Source: Bacteroidales bacterium (GTDB taxonomy: Bacteria; Bacteroidota; Bacteroidia; Bacteroidales; UBA1556). From it: 6,758 nucleotides of DNA. The stretch lies in assembly GCA_029935325.1 (NCBI GenBank), contig JAOZKO010000153.1:1-6758 (forward strand), in the 5' to 3' direction. Of the stretch, positions 1 through 6,285 are shown piece after piece (the stretch's first letter is position 1; each line of letters starts with the position of its first letter). A model generated the notes under the pieces. It saw only the letters and a list, made by a program, of their open reading frames with translations, did not search any database and was not told the DNA's origin. A program made the translations under genes and the position numbers.

Positions 1-43
1 AACCCTTTGCGCCTTGGCGTCTTTGCGAGAAACAAAAACTCAA
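1..43. repeat. CTTTGCG-type intergenic repeat, copy 1
   Basis: This 43-bp segment is identical to 307-349. Its core is three tandem 8-mers, CTTTGCGC (5-12), CTTGGCGT (13-20) and CTTTGCGA (21-28), followed by GAGAAACAAAAACTCAA-type sequence. The core is about 60% G+C (15 of 25 bases at 5-29), far above the surrounding AT-rich DNA. The copy touches the window edge, so its left end is unknown. From memory, close variants of this motif recur in intergenic DNA of many Bacteroidota and some other phyla. That recollection cannot be checked here, and no function is assigned. Confidence 0.85.
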
Positions 44-61
44 CGAACTATTGTATTATGA

Positions 62-77
62 TATTAAATATTTAATA
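62..77. repeat. 16-bp perfect palindrome
   Basis: TATTAAATATTTAATA reads the same on both strands with no spacer. It is entirely A/T, so a chance origin is quite possible. It has no adjacent gene start and no T-run that would suggest a terminator. Confidence 0.5.
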
Positions 78-164
78 CTCCCCATAGTTTAAACGACAAC
101 CAATTACAACTCTTATTGTTTGAAATCCCTCAGATTTTCGCATTAATTCACCAAAAGATAATAA

Positions 165-178
165 TATCTAATTAGATA
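165..178. repeat. 14-bp perfect palindrome
   Basis: TATCTAATTAGATA is a perfect dyad with 7-bp arms and includes the less AT-trivial step TCTA/TAGA. It could be a binding site for a dimeric regulator, but it lies about 260 bp from the nearest start codon and no other copy was seen in the window. Confidence 0.45.
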
Positions 179-306
179 GTGCTTGGAAAGTCCGGCTATC
201 AAATTAACACAGCAATTCAATAATTAATACTCCGTTAATGTTTTATATAAATCACACAGTCAGGCGATTACGGCTTTATGCAATAATGTATAATATTCAC
301 AAAATC

Positions 307-349
307 AACCCTTTGCGCCTTGGCGTCTTTGCGAGAAACAAAAACTCAA
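307..349. repeat. CTTTGCG-type intergenic repeat, copy 2
   Basis: This is an exact 43-bp copy of positions 1-43 in the same orientation, 306 bp downstream. The 8-mer units are at 311-318, 319-326 and 327-334. Similarity continues weakly for about nine more bases (7 of 9 match at 350-358) and then fades into AT-rich DNA. It ends 92 bp before the start codon of the large gene, so it lies in or just upstream of that gene's promoter or leader. No transposase or clear terminal inverted repeat accompanies it. Confidence 0.85.
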
Positions 350-441
350 TGAAGTATTCAATAATAAAATAATAAATAAAAAACATTCCAAACTTTTTTA
401 CTAATTTAGAGCGTTTTTTCTTACACATTAATTTCAACGCT

Positions 442-3400
442 ATGAAAAGGAAGTCGGAGCAGTTTACCAAAGGTAATATACGAGAAATTGCTATTGTCAA
501 TTTGGTCAGTAATATTGTAAAATACCACCTTCCTATTGATGACATATTGCAACAAATTACATTTGCTATACCTAGTGCCTTTAAACACCACCTTGATACT
601 TGTGCTAGAATCACATATAATAGCAAAAAGTATGAAACTCGAAATTTCAGAAATAGCGCCTGGCGATTAGCTCGTGGATTTCAAACTTATACTGGTACTC
701 GTGGTCTTATTGAAGTATTTTACCTCAATGAATACAAAAATGATTACGAAGGTCCATTTTCAATTACTGAAGGTGAAATATTAGATAAACTAATTGATAT
801 TATCACCAGATATATAAATGAACAAACGGCTAAAAACACCAATGGAAATTATGATTTTAAAGAAGAAGAACTAATAAGTACTGATGATGATTTTGCTTCT
901 AATTATCTACACAAATTCCTAAATCACTCTAATAATAATCGTGATATATACCACGATTTAATGCCATTTAAAGTTAAAGAGATTCTGCTAATATCAACAT
1001 TATATGATGCCTTTTCTATTGAAAACGAAGGTCGTTTCTTTGATGATGTAATTGGTGAATATCAGCAGCTTAACCTTACATCAATGCCACGAATTACTGG
1101 TGTAACAAAAACGGATGAGGTATTTAATGCACTTAAACAAAAGCATTATGATTTGGTTATTATTATGACTGGTATGAATCATACCAAATCCATTTCTATC
1201 AGTCGAGAGATAAAAAAAGAATTTCATTATATCCCAATCTTTTTGCTCTTAAATAATAACTCTGAAATTGAACCTATTCAAAAGCAGCAGAAAGCAAAAT
1301 ATACATACGATAGAATATTTGTTTGGAATGGAGATTCAAATATTTTCTTTGCAATGATTAAAAATGTGGAGGATCGAATAAACCTAGATAATGATACCTC
1401 CAAAGCATTAGTAAGAGTAATACTATTAGTGGAAGATAGCCCTAGATTTTACTCAAGATTTTTGCCAATGCTTTATAAGGTAGTAATGGATCAAACGCGT
1501 AGAATCATAAAAGATGTACATACTGATGAACTATATAAAGTTCTGAGAATAAGAGCTCGTCCAAAGATAATATTAGCTACAGATTACGAGCAAGCGATTG
1601 ATGTTTTAGAGAACTATAAGGGCTTTATTCTATCAGTAATAACTGACATGAAATATAGTGTAAAAGGAGAACTATCGGAAACTGCTGGCTATAAACTAGC
1701 AAAACGCATCAGAAATCAAAATAGTGATATCCCTTTAGTTATTCAGTCTTCGGATCCTGAAAATAAACATTATGCCGATTTGCTAAATATTAAATTTATT
1801 GATAAAAATGCGGACAACCTCTCCGTTCTATTTCGTAACTTTATTACTGAGCACCTTGGCTTTGGTAATTTTGTTTTTTGGTTGCCAAATAAAACAATAG
1901 TAGCAGAAGCCAAATCATTAAACGATTTTGTAAATAAGATTAGGACAATTCCTGATGAGTCTCTCGAATTTCATGCTACACGCAATCACTTCTCGTTATG
2001 GCTAATGGCTAGAGGCGAAATTGAAATTGCAAAGATTATTAGGCCAGCAAATGTAAAAGATTTTAGTACTATAAATGATATTCGGGATTATATATTAAAG
2101 ATAATTGATGGTTTTAGGCAAGAGAAAGCCAAAGGAAAAGTAATACCATTTGATGAATATCAGTGGGATGACACAACAAATATTGCTATTTTGGCCAATG
2201 GATCTCTTGGAGGAAAAGGAAGAGGAATTGCTTTCATTTACCTTTTAGTTCACAGTATTGGTTTCCATAAATTTATAGATGGAATAAATATCTGTGCTCC
2301 TAGAACCTTTATTATAGGTACTGATGAATATGATGTTTTTATTGAAAAAAACAACCTCTACGATCAAGCCAAAGCTCTTAATGATTACGATAAGATTAAG
2401 GAGCTGTTTTCTTCAAATAACCTAAGCATTGTACTGCAAGAGCGACTATTTGAACTTGTGAAAAACATCAACAAACCCTTAGCTGTACGCTCATCAGGAC
2501 TATTTGAAGATTCATTATACCAGCCGTTTGCTGGTGTTTTCGAGACTTATATGCTTCCAAATAATCATCCTAATATTGTAAAAAGATTTGAGCAATTGGT
2601 AACAGCTATTAAAATGGTTTATGCTTCTGTTTTTTCCTCTTTAGCAAAGGGATATATTGAGTCTGTTCACTATAAACTTGATGAGGAAAAAATGGCTGTG
2701 GTAATTCAAGAAGTTGTAGGTCAGAAATCTCAAGACTATTACTACCCACACATAAGTGGCGTGGCTCAGTCCTTTAATTTCTATCCATTTGCTCATATGA
2801 AGCCCGAAGATGGATATTCACTACTAGCATTAGGGCTTGGCACCTACGTTGTGCAAGGAGAAAAGTGTTATAGATTTTCCCCAAACTATCCTAAGCTACA
2901 GTTGAAGTCACTGAAAGATCAATTTAAAGATTCGCAGGTGAATTTTTATGCTATTAATCTAAAAAATAATAGCCCAAGAATTGAAGAAGGTGAAAGTGCT
3001 GGACTTATTAAACTTGATATTCATGATGCTGAGAATCATGGCACATTAAAGCATATTGTTTCTACATACAATCCTGATAATAATACAATTAAACCTGGCC
3101 TAAGCAATATTGGCCCTCGGGTATTAAACTTCGCTAATATTCTTAAATATAATTATATCCCTTTAGCTAAAACAATTGCAAAAACTTTGGAAGTAGTTAA
3201 AGAATCCATGGGCTCGCCAGTTGAAATTGAGTTTGCAGTGGATTTAAATAAAGACTCACAGGGCAAAGCATGTTTTCATTTATTGCAAATAAAGCCACTT
3301 TTAGGAAATGCCCTTGATTACGAAGTTAAACAGGAGGATTTAGAGAGTAAAGATATTATCCTATTCTCAGAAAAAGGAATGGGAAATGGTTATGTTGATG

Positions 3401-3867
3401 ATATTTATGATTTGATTTTTATTGATCCTAAAAAGTTCAATAAATCAAAAACTAAAGAAATGGCTGCGGAAATTGCTGAAATAAACCAGAAACTAATTCT
3501 AGAAAACAGAAAATATGTTTTGATAGGACCAGGAAGATGGGGTACTCGAGATGAGTGGATTGGAATTCCTGTTTCATGGCCGCAGATTTCCAATGCAAAA
3601 ATAATTGTAGAGACAGACCTAGAAGGCTTTCCATTAGAAGCCTCAGCAGGCTCACACTTCTTCCATAATGTTATATCCATGGATATTGGTTACTTTAGCA
3701 TTCATCATAATAAAGACCGGAATTATATAAATTATGATTTCCTAAACAAGCAAAAGGTAATATTCGAAGGAAATTGGTTTAAACATATCCGCATGGACGC
3801 AAACCTCCGCATTAAAATGGATGGCAAAAAAGGCTTTGGACTTATTATGGCTAATGGGACTAGTTGA
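442..3867 (+). CDS. Multidomain GAF-like/receiver/PPDK-type ATP-grasp protein
   Basis: This encodes 1141 residues, probably a cytoplasmic signal-regulated ATP-binding enzyme; no signal peptide or membrane segment is seen. Residues about 14-126 form a GAF-like sensor region. Residues about 177-312 are a receiver fold without acidic pocket residues. Residues about 324-470 are an intact receiver with E331/D332, phospho-acceptor D402, S436 and K455. Residues about 575-955 match the nucleotide-binding domain of PEP synthase and pyruvate phosphate dikinase: LGGKGRG (K592), AVRSSGLFEDS (R683), FAGVFETY (696-703), MAVVIQEVVG (751-760), and VEIEFAVD...LQIKP (E930, Q949). The phosphohistidine swivel and PEP-binding barrel of those enzymes are absent. 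In their place residues 971-1141 carry IGPGRWGTRDEWIGIP and AGSHFFHN. I recall shorter homologues of about 990 residues in Bacteroides, annotated as PEP synthase, that start at the first receiver. The ATG at 442 is the first in-frame ATG after a stop at 373-375. No ribosome binding site is visible. The reaction is unknown, and naming it ppsA or ppdK would be misleading. Confidence 0.88.
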   Translation: MKRKSEQFTKGNIREIAIVNLVSNIVKYHLPIDDILQQITFAIPSAFKHHLDTCARITYNSKKYETRNFRNSAWRLARGFQTYTGTRGLIEVFYLNEYKNDYEGPFSITEGEILDKLIDIITRYINEQTAKNTNGNYDFKEEELISTDDDFASNYLHKFLNHSNNNRDIYHDLMPFKVKEILLISTLYDAFSIENEGRFFDDVIGEYQQLNLTSMPRITGVTKTDEVFNALKQKHYDLVIIMTGMNHTKSISISREIKKEFHYIPIFLLLNNNSEIEPIQKQQKAKYTYDRIFVWNGDSNIFFAMIKNVEDRINLDNDTSKALVRVILLVEDSPRFYSRFLPMLYKVVMDQTRRIIKDVHTDELYKVLRIRARPKIILATDYEQAIDVLENYKGFILSVITDMKYSVKGELSETAGYKLAKRIRNQNSDIPLVIQSSDPENKHYADLLNIKFIDKNADNLSVLFRNFITEHLGFGNFVFWLPNKTIVAEAKSLNDFVNKIRTIPDESLEFHATRNHFSLWLMARGEIEIAKIIRPANVKDFSTINDIRDYILKIIDGFRQEKAKGKVIPFDEYQWDDTTNIAILANGSLGGKGRGIAFIYLLVHSIGFHKFIDGINICAPRTFIIGTDEYDVFIEKNNLYDQAKALNDYDKIKELFSSNNLSIVLQERLFELVKNINKPLAVRSSGLFEDSLYQPFAGVFETYMLPNNHPNIVKRFEQLVTAIKMVYASVFSSLAKGYIESVHYKLDEEKMAVVIQEVVGQKSQDYYYPHISGVAQSFNFYPFAHMKPEDGYSLLALGLGTYVVQGEKCYRFSPNYPKLQLKSLKDQFKDSQVNFYAINLKNNSPRIEEGESAGLIKLDIHDAENHGTLKHIVSTYNPDNNTIKPGLSNIGPRVLNFANILKYNYIPLAKTIAKTLEVVKESMGSPVEIEFAVDLNKDSQGKACFHLLQIKPLLGNALDYEVKQEDLESKDIILFSEKGMGNGYVDDIYDLIFIDPKKFNKSKTKEMAAEIAEINQKLILENRKYVLIGPGRWGTRDEWIGIPVSWPQISNAKIIVETDLEGFPLEASAGSHFFHNVISMDIGYFSIHHNKDRNYINYDFLNKQKVIFEGNWFKHIRMDANLRIKMDGKKGFGLIMANGTS

Positions 3868-3880
3868 AGTTGAGGTTGAG
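3863..3880 (+). repeat. Triplicated hexamer over the stop codon
   Basis: GTTGAA, GTTGAG and GTTGAG follow one another. The TGA stop of the large gene (3865-3867) lies in the first unit, and the next two units place further TGA codons in the same frame at 3871 and 3877. The result is a triple stop, probably from slippage duplication. Confidence 0.6.
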
Positions 3881-3898
3881 TCCAGATAGCTATCGGGA
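3881..3898. terminator. Quasi-palindrome between convergent genes
   Basis: TCCAGATAGCTATCGGGA lies in the 35-bp gap between two convergent stop codons. The core GATAGCTATC (3885-3894) is a perfect palindrome, and a single A/G mismatch separates it from outer TCC/GGA pairing. As RNA it would form a short stem around an AGCT loop from either strand, which suits a bidirectional terminator, although no T-run follows on the plus strand. I recall CCCGATAGCTATCGGG-type palindromes as frequent intergenic elements in Bacteroidota, so it may instead be a dispersed repeat. Confidence 0.4.
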
Positions 3899-3902
3899 GA
3901 GG

Positions 3903-4823
3903 TTACGACAACTCTTCAGCAAACTCCTCACTAATATAATTATCAGTACTCATACAAACATTGGAGGCAAACTTATCGCCAAATCTCAGCATCTTATCCC
4001 ACTGTTTTGCATCCATATTATTGAATTGAGCTTTAGAAATATCATTTGTAAATAAATAATAAATAATACCAGCATTAAAGCTATCTCCAGCTCCTACAGC
4101 ACTTATGGGGTTTAGTTTTTCAACACTTATATGGTGATTTTCTTGATTTACCATAAAATCAATTCCTTGCTCATTTTTAGTATAAACAAGATTATTAATT
4201 TTCAAGGGATCTAATCTTTCTAACATTCCTTCAAAACTATCTATTCCAAATATTAACTCAAAATCTTCATTTGATGCTTTTACAATATCAGCTAAACGTA
4301 TATTATCCTCGATAAATGGTAAAACCGTACTTAATAGAGATTTGTGATTAACTCTAAAATTAGGATCATAAATGATAATCGCATTCTGCTTTTTCGCTTC
4401 CAATAAAAAATCCACTAATTGACCTCTTACTTCAGCTTTAATTCCATAAAATGAACCAAAAAGGATAATATCATCTTCTTGTATTTCAGGGAAATTCAAT
4501 TGAATTTTTTGAGGTGTATTAAGTTTATAGAAGGAATATTTAGGCTTATTAATATCATCGATAAAAGCTAGTGCTAATCGAGATTTACTATTAGAATAAT
4601 GTGAGAAATAATCTACATTTACCTTATTATCAATTAGGAAATTAGTCATTATATCACCAACAACATCATCAGCTGTATCACCAATATAGTTAATGGGAAG
4701 ACCTAAACGGCCCAGTGAAACCGAAGAATTAATCATTGCTCCACCCACCTTAGCATCTATTGGTTTTCCATTCTTAAAAATAATGTCGTAAATAGCCTCG
4801 CCTACTGTATAAATCTTTCTCAT
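3903..4823 (-). CDS. PfkB-family carbohydrate kinase (fructokinase-like)
   Basis: This encodes a 306-residue ribokinase/PfkB-family kinase, which would transfer phosphate from ATP to a sugar or related alcohol in the cytoplasm. The N-terminus RKIYTVGEAIYDIIF is typical of the family. The glycine-rich first signature VGGAMINSSVSLGRLG is at 26-41. YDPNFR (152-157) and KASNEDFELIFG (182-193) follow the fructokinase-like pattern. The second signature SAVGAGDSFNAG (241-252) supplies the anion hole and catalytic base D247. Length is normal for the family. The frame is open 45 bp further upstream only through a TTG codon at 4868-4866, inside a likely -7 promoter box. The ATG at 4823-4821 is therefore preferred, and it fits the family start. 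The gene converges on the large ATP-grasp gene and diverges from the dehydrogenase. Fructose is a reasonable guess as substrate, but other sugars cannot be excluded. Confidence 0.9.
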   Translation of the reverse strand: MRKIYTVGEAIYDIIFKNGKPIDAKVGGAMINSSVSLGRLGLPINYIGDTADDVVGDIMTNFLIDNKVNVDYFSHYSNSKSRLALAFIDDINKPKYSFYKLNTPQKIQLNFPEIQEDDIILFGSFYGIKAEVRGQLVDFLLEAKKQNAIIIYDPNFRVNHKSLLSTVLPFIEDNIRLADIVKASNEDFELIFGIDSFEGMLERLDPLKINNLVYTKNEQGIDFMVNQENHHISVEKLNPISAVGAGDSFNAGIIYYLFTNDISKAQFNNMDAKQWDKMLRFGDKFASNVCMSTDNYISEEFAEELS

Positions 4824-4865
4824 CGATATAATGTTTATGGTCTTTTGCCAATCAATTTCTAAGAT

Positions 4866-4882
4866 CAAAAGTACTGCTTTTG
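4866..4882 (-). promoter_or_regulatory. Probable -7 box and overlapping dyad of the sugar kinase gene
   Basis: On the minus strand, 4873-4866 reads TACTTTTG, an exact match to the Bacteroidota -7 consensus TAnnTTTG. It would start transcription around 4860 and leave a leader of about 36 nt before the ATG at 4823. No TTG is found at the expected -33 position. The box lies in a 17-bp dyad CAAAAGTACTGCTTTTG (7 of 8 pairs), which could be an operator for a sugar-responsive repressor. That role is inference. Confidence 0.5.
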
Positions 4883-4937
4883 TAGGTTGAAAAGTCGATG
4901 ATTAATAATAAATCTTTTATTTATTTATCATCTCAAA

Positions 4938-4961
4938 AATAATATATCTTCGTATATTATT
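4938..4961. promoter_or_regulatory. AT-rich inverted repeat before the dehydrogenase gene
   Basis: Perfect 9-bp arms AATAATATA (4938-4946) and TATATTATT (4953-4961) flank the 6-base loop TCTTCG. The element ends 14 bp before the ATG at 4976. It contains TATCTTCG (4945-4952), one mismatch from the TAnnTTTG -7 box, but no TTG lies at -33. It could be an operator over the promoter, or a hairpin in the 5' leader that affects translation. Confidence 0.45.
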
Positions 4962-4975
4962 ATTTCAAATAACCT

Positions 4976-5782
4976 ATGGAAGAAAAAGTAGCGATAATAA
5001 CAGGTGCATCCTCAGGAATTGGCAAAGCTTTGGCTTATGAATTGGCAAAGCAAGGGCTTCATATTGTTGTAGTTGCTCGTAGGTATGATTTAATTAGTAG
5101 GATCGCTGAAGATCTAAAATCAACCTATAATATCAAGGCATTAGCAATAAAAGCGGATATTTCTGTACAAGCAGAATGTGAGAATTTCATTAATATTACC
5201 ATTGAGAACTTCGGAAAAATAGATATACTAATTAATAATGCTGGCATATCACAAAGAGCAATGTTTGCTGATTTGGATATTGAGGTTATTAAAAAAGTAA
5301 TGGATATAAACTATTGGGGAGCTGTATATACTACAAAATATGCTCTACCATTTTTACTAAAGTCCAAAGGGATTATTGTAGCAATAAGCTCTATATCAGG
5401 TTTTAGCCCATTACCTGCACGTACAGGATATTGTTCCTCAAAATATGCTTTGCATGGTTTTATGGAATCATTACGTATTGAACACCTTAAAACAGGTCTT
5501 CATATAATGGTAGTAGCTCCTGAATATGTTGCTAGTGAAATACGTGAACATGCTTTGCTAGCAGATGGACAAGAACAAGGTGTGAGCCCTAGAGAAGAGA
5601 AAAGGATGCTTACTGCTGAGTATGTTGCCAAAAGAATAGCCAAAGGCATCAGAAAACGTAGGCGCACAATGGTTATTGGTAAAACAGGAACTTTTATTGT
5701 GGGTCTTTCAAGAGTTTTACCTAAATTAGCCGACAGACTTATTTACTATTTTATTAAGAAAGAACATAAGTCTCCATTTTAA
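4976..5782 (+). CDS. Short-chain dehydrogenase/reductase (classical SDR)
   Basis: This encodes 268 residues of a classical NAD(P)(H)-dependent oxidoreductase with a Rossmann fold. The coenzyme motif TGASSGIG is at 9-16. R35 and R36 after the second strand suggest NADP(H). D61 follows the third strand. NNAG is at 87-90 and the structural Asn is N111. The catalytic set is S139, Y152 and K156 (YCSSK), with correct spacing. The usual PG after the sixth strand is PE here (P182-E183). The C-terminal part, about 236-260, is hydrophobic with basic flanks and might sit on the membrane surface. The general layout recalls the DHRS7-like SDR group, which acts on lipid or steroid-like carbonyls, but the substrate cannot be read from the sequence. 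The start MEEKVAIITG is ideal for the fold. The gene is divergent from the sugar kinase and followed 66 bp later by an unrelated small gene. Confidence 0.9.
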   Translation: MEEKVAIITGASSGIGKALAYELAKQGLHIVVVARRYDLISRIAEDLKSTYNIKALAIKADISVQAECENFINITIENFGKIDILINNAGISQRAMFADLDIEVIKKVMDINYWGAVYTTKYALPFLLKSKGIIVAISSISGFSPLPARTGYCSSKYALHGFMESLRIEHLKTGLHIMVVAPEYVASEIREHALLADGQEQGVSPREEKRMLTAEYVAKRIAKGIRKRRRTMVIGKTGTFIVGLSRVLPKLADRLIYYFIKKEHKSPF

Positions 5783-5848
5783 ATAAACCGATAAAGAACA
5801 AGCTGTCAGACTATAAGTACAGACAGATAAACGCTAAAATATATAGCT

Positions 5849-6271
5849 ATGGAAATTAAACTACTAAAAGGACTTGATGAATTTGAGTTCGGATTGAGCA
5901 AAGATGGTTTCTTAGAAATGAATGCCACTCAATCTAAATTCGATGTAATTGAAGAGGAAGAAGAGACTAAAACGGAAGCTCTCTATTGTGAAAAATACGA
6001 GACTACCCTATTCTTCGAAGGAGACGAAACAGAAATGATTCTTACTTCATGCGAAACTGAGTATAAAAACTCAATGCTATTTGGCATCAAAATATTTGAT
6101 AAAAAAGAAGATGAAGTTATCAAAATCATGAATGATCATGGTTTCTCAGATATTGAAAAAGATATTGAAGAATGGGGAGAAAAGCGTATTAGCTTTTTTG
6201 ATGCAATGGCAGATTTCAATTTTGAAGAAGGAAGATTAGTTAGCCTTTCTTGGGGGATTCTTTTGTTGTAG
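5849..6271 (+). CDS. Acidic protein of unknown function, possible two-module fold
   Basis: This encodes 140 residues that I do not recognise with certainty. It is strongly acidic, with 36 Asp/Glu against 15 Lys/Arg and a run of five Glu at 35-39. There is no signal peptide or membrane segment, so it is probably cytoplasmic. The two halves look loosely alike: KGLDEFEFGLSKDGFL (7-22) then a strand with LFFEGDE (54-60), and MLFGIKIFDKKEDEVIKIM (76-94) then a strand with FNFEEGRLVSLSWG (123-136). This is a pattern seen in small repeated alpha/beta modules. Small, acidic, soluble proteins of this kind are often immunity proteins, but no toxin gene is visible here, so that is only a possibility. 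The following lipoprotein gene begins 14 bp after its stop, suggesting co-transcription. The coding frame is clear from length and amino-acid composition. Confidence 0.75.
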   Translation: MEIKLLKGLDEFEFGLSKDGFLEMNATQSKFDVIEEEEETKTEALYCEKYETTLFFEGDETEMILTSCETEYKNSMLFGIKIFDKKEDEVIKIMNDHGFSDIEKDIEEWGEKRISFFDAMADFNFEEGRLVSLSWGILLL

Positions 6272-6285
6272 TATATAGTTAGAAA

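Larger units (their letters stand above)
44..306. other. Non-coding spacer between the two repeats
   Basis: No convincing coding frame is seen on either strand across these 263 bp; all frames are short and AT-biased. The stretch contains a 16-bp perfect palindrome at 62-77 and a 14-bp perfect palindrome at 165-178. A decamer TTAATACTCC occurs twice (72-81 and 224-233), which may be chance in such DNA. I found no tRNA-like fold, transposase remnant or good promoter with both -33 and -7 elements. It could be an erased gene, a small-RNA locus or simple intergenic DNA. Confidence 0.5.

Noticed and set aside
1..349. CRISPR-like array or insertion sequence
   Set aside because: There are only two repeat copies, the spacer is far too long for CRISPR, and there are no terminal inverted repeats or transposase frame.
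402..409. TAATTTAG as a -7 box for the large gene
   Set aside because: It has one mismatch to TAnnTTTG but no TTG at the right distance, and such matches are frequent in AT-rich DNA.
297..626. Minus-strand open frame of 109 codons
   Set aside because: It overlaps the start of the large plus-strand gene and runs into the intergenic repeat; the translation resembles no protein and looks like a shadow frame.
3405..3680. Two minus-strand open frames (3405-3680 and 3452-3655)
   Set aside because: Both lie wholly inside the C-terminal coding region of the large gene, whose motifs are clear in the plus frame.
442..3867. Naming the large protein PEP synthase or pyruvate phosphate dikinase
   Set aside because: Only the ATP-binding half matches; the phosphohistidine and PEP/pyruvate domains needed for those reactions are not present.
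3864..4055. Plus-strand frame of 63 codons after the large gene
   Set aside because: It is antisense to the well-supported sugar kinase gene and has no recognisable product.
4824..4868. Extended N-terminus of the sugar kinase (15 more residues)
   Set aside because: It needs a TTG start lying inside the predicted -7 box; the residues do not fit the family start, whereas the ATG at 4823 does.
5783..5848. CTGTC/GACAG pairing between the dehydrogenase and acidic protein genes
   Set aside because: The arms are only 5 bp with a long loop and no T-run, too weak for a terminator or attenuator.
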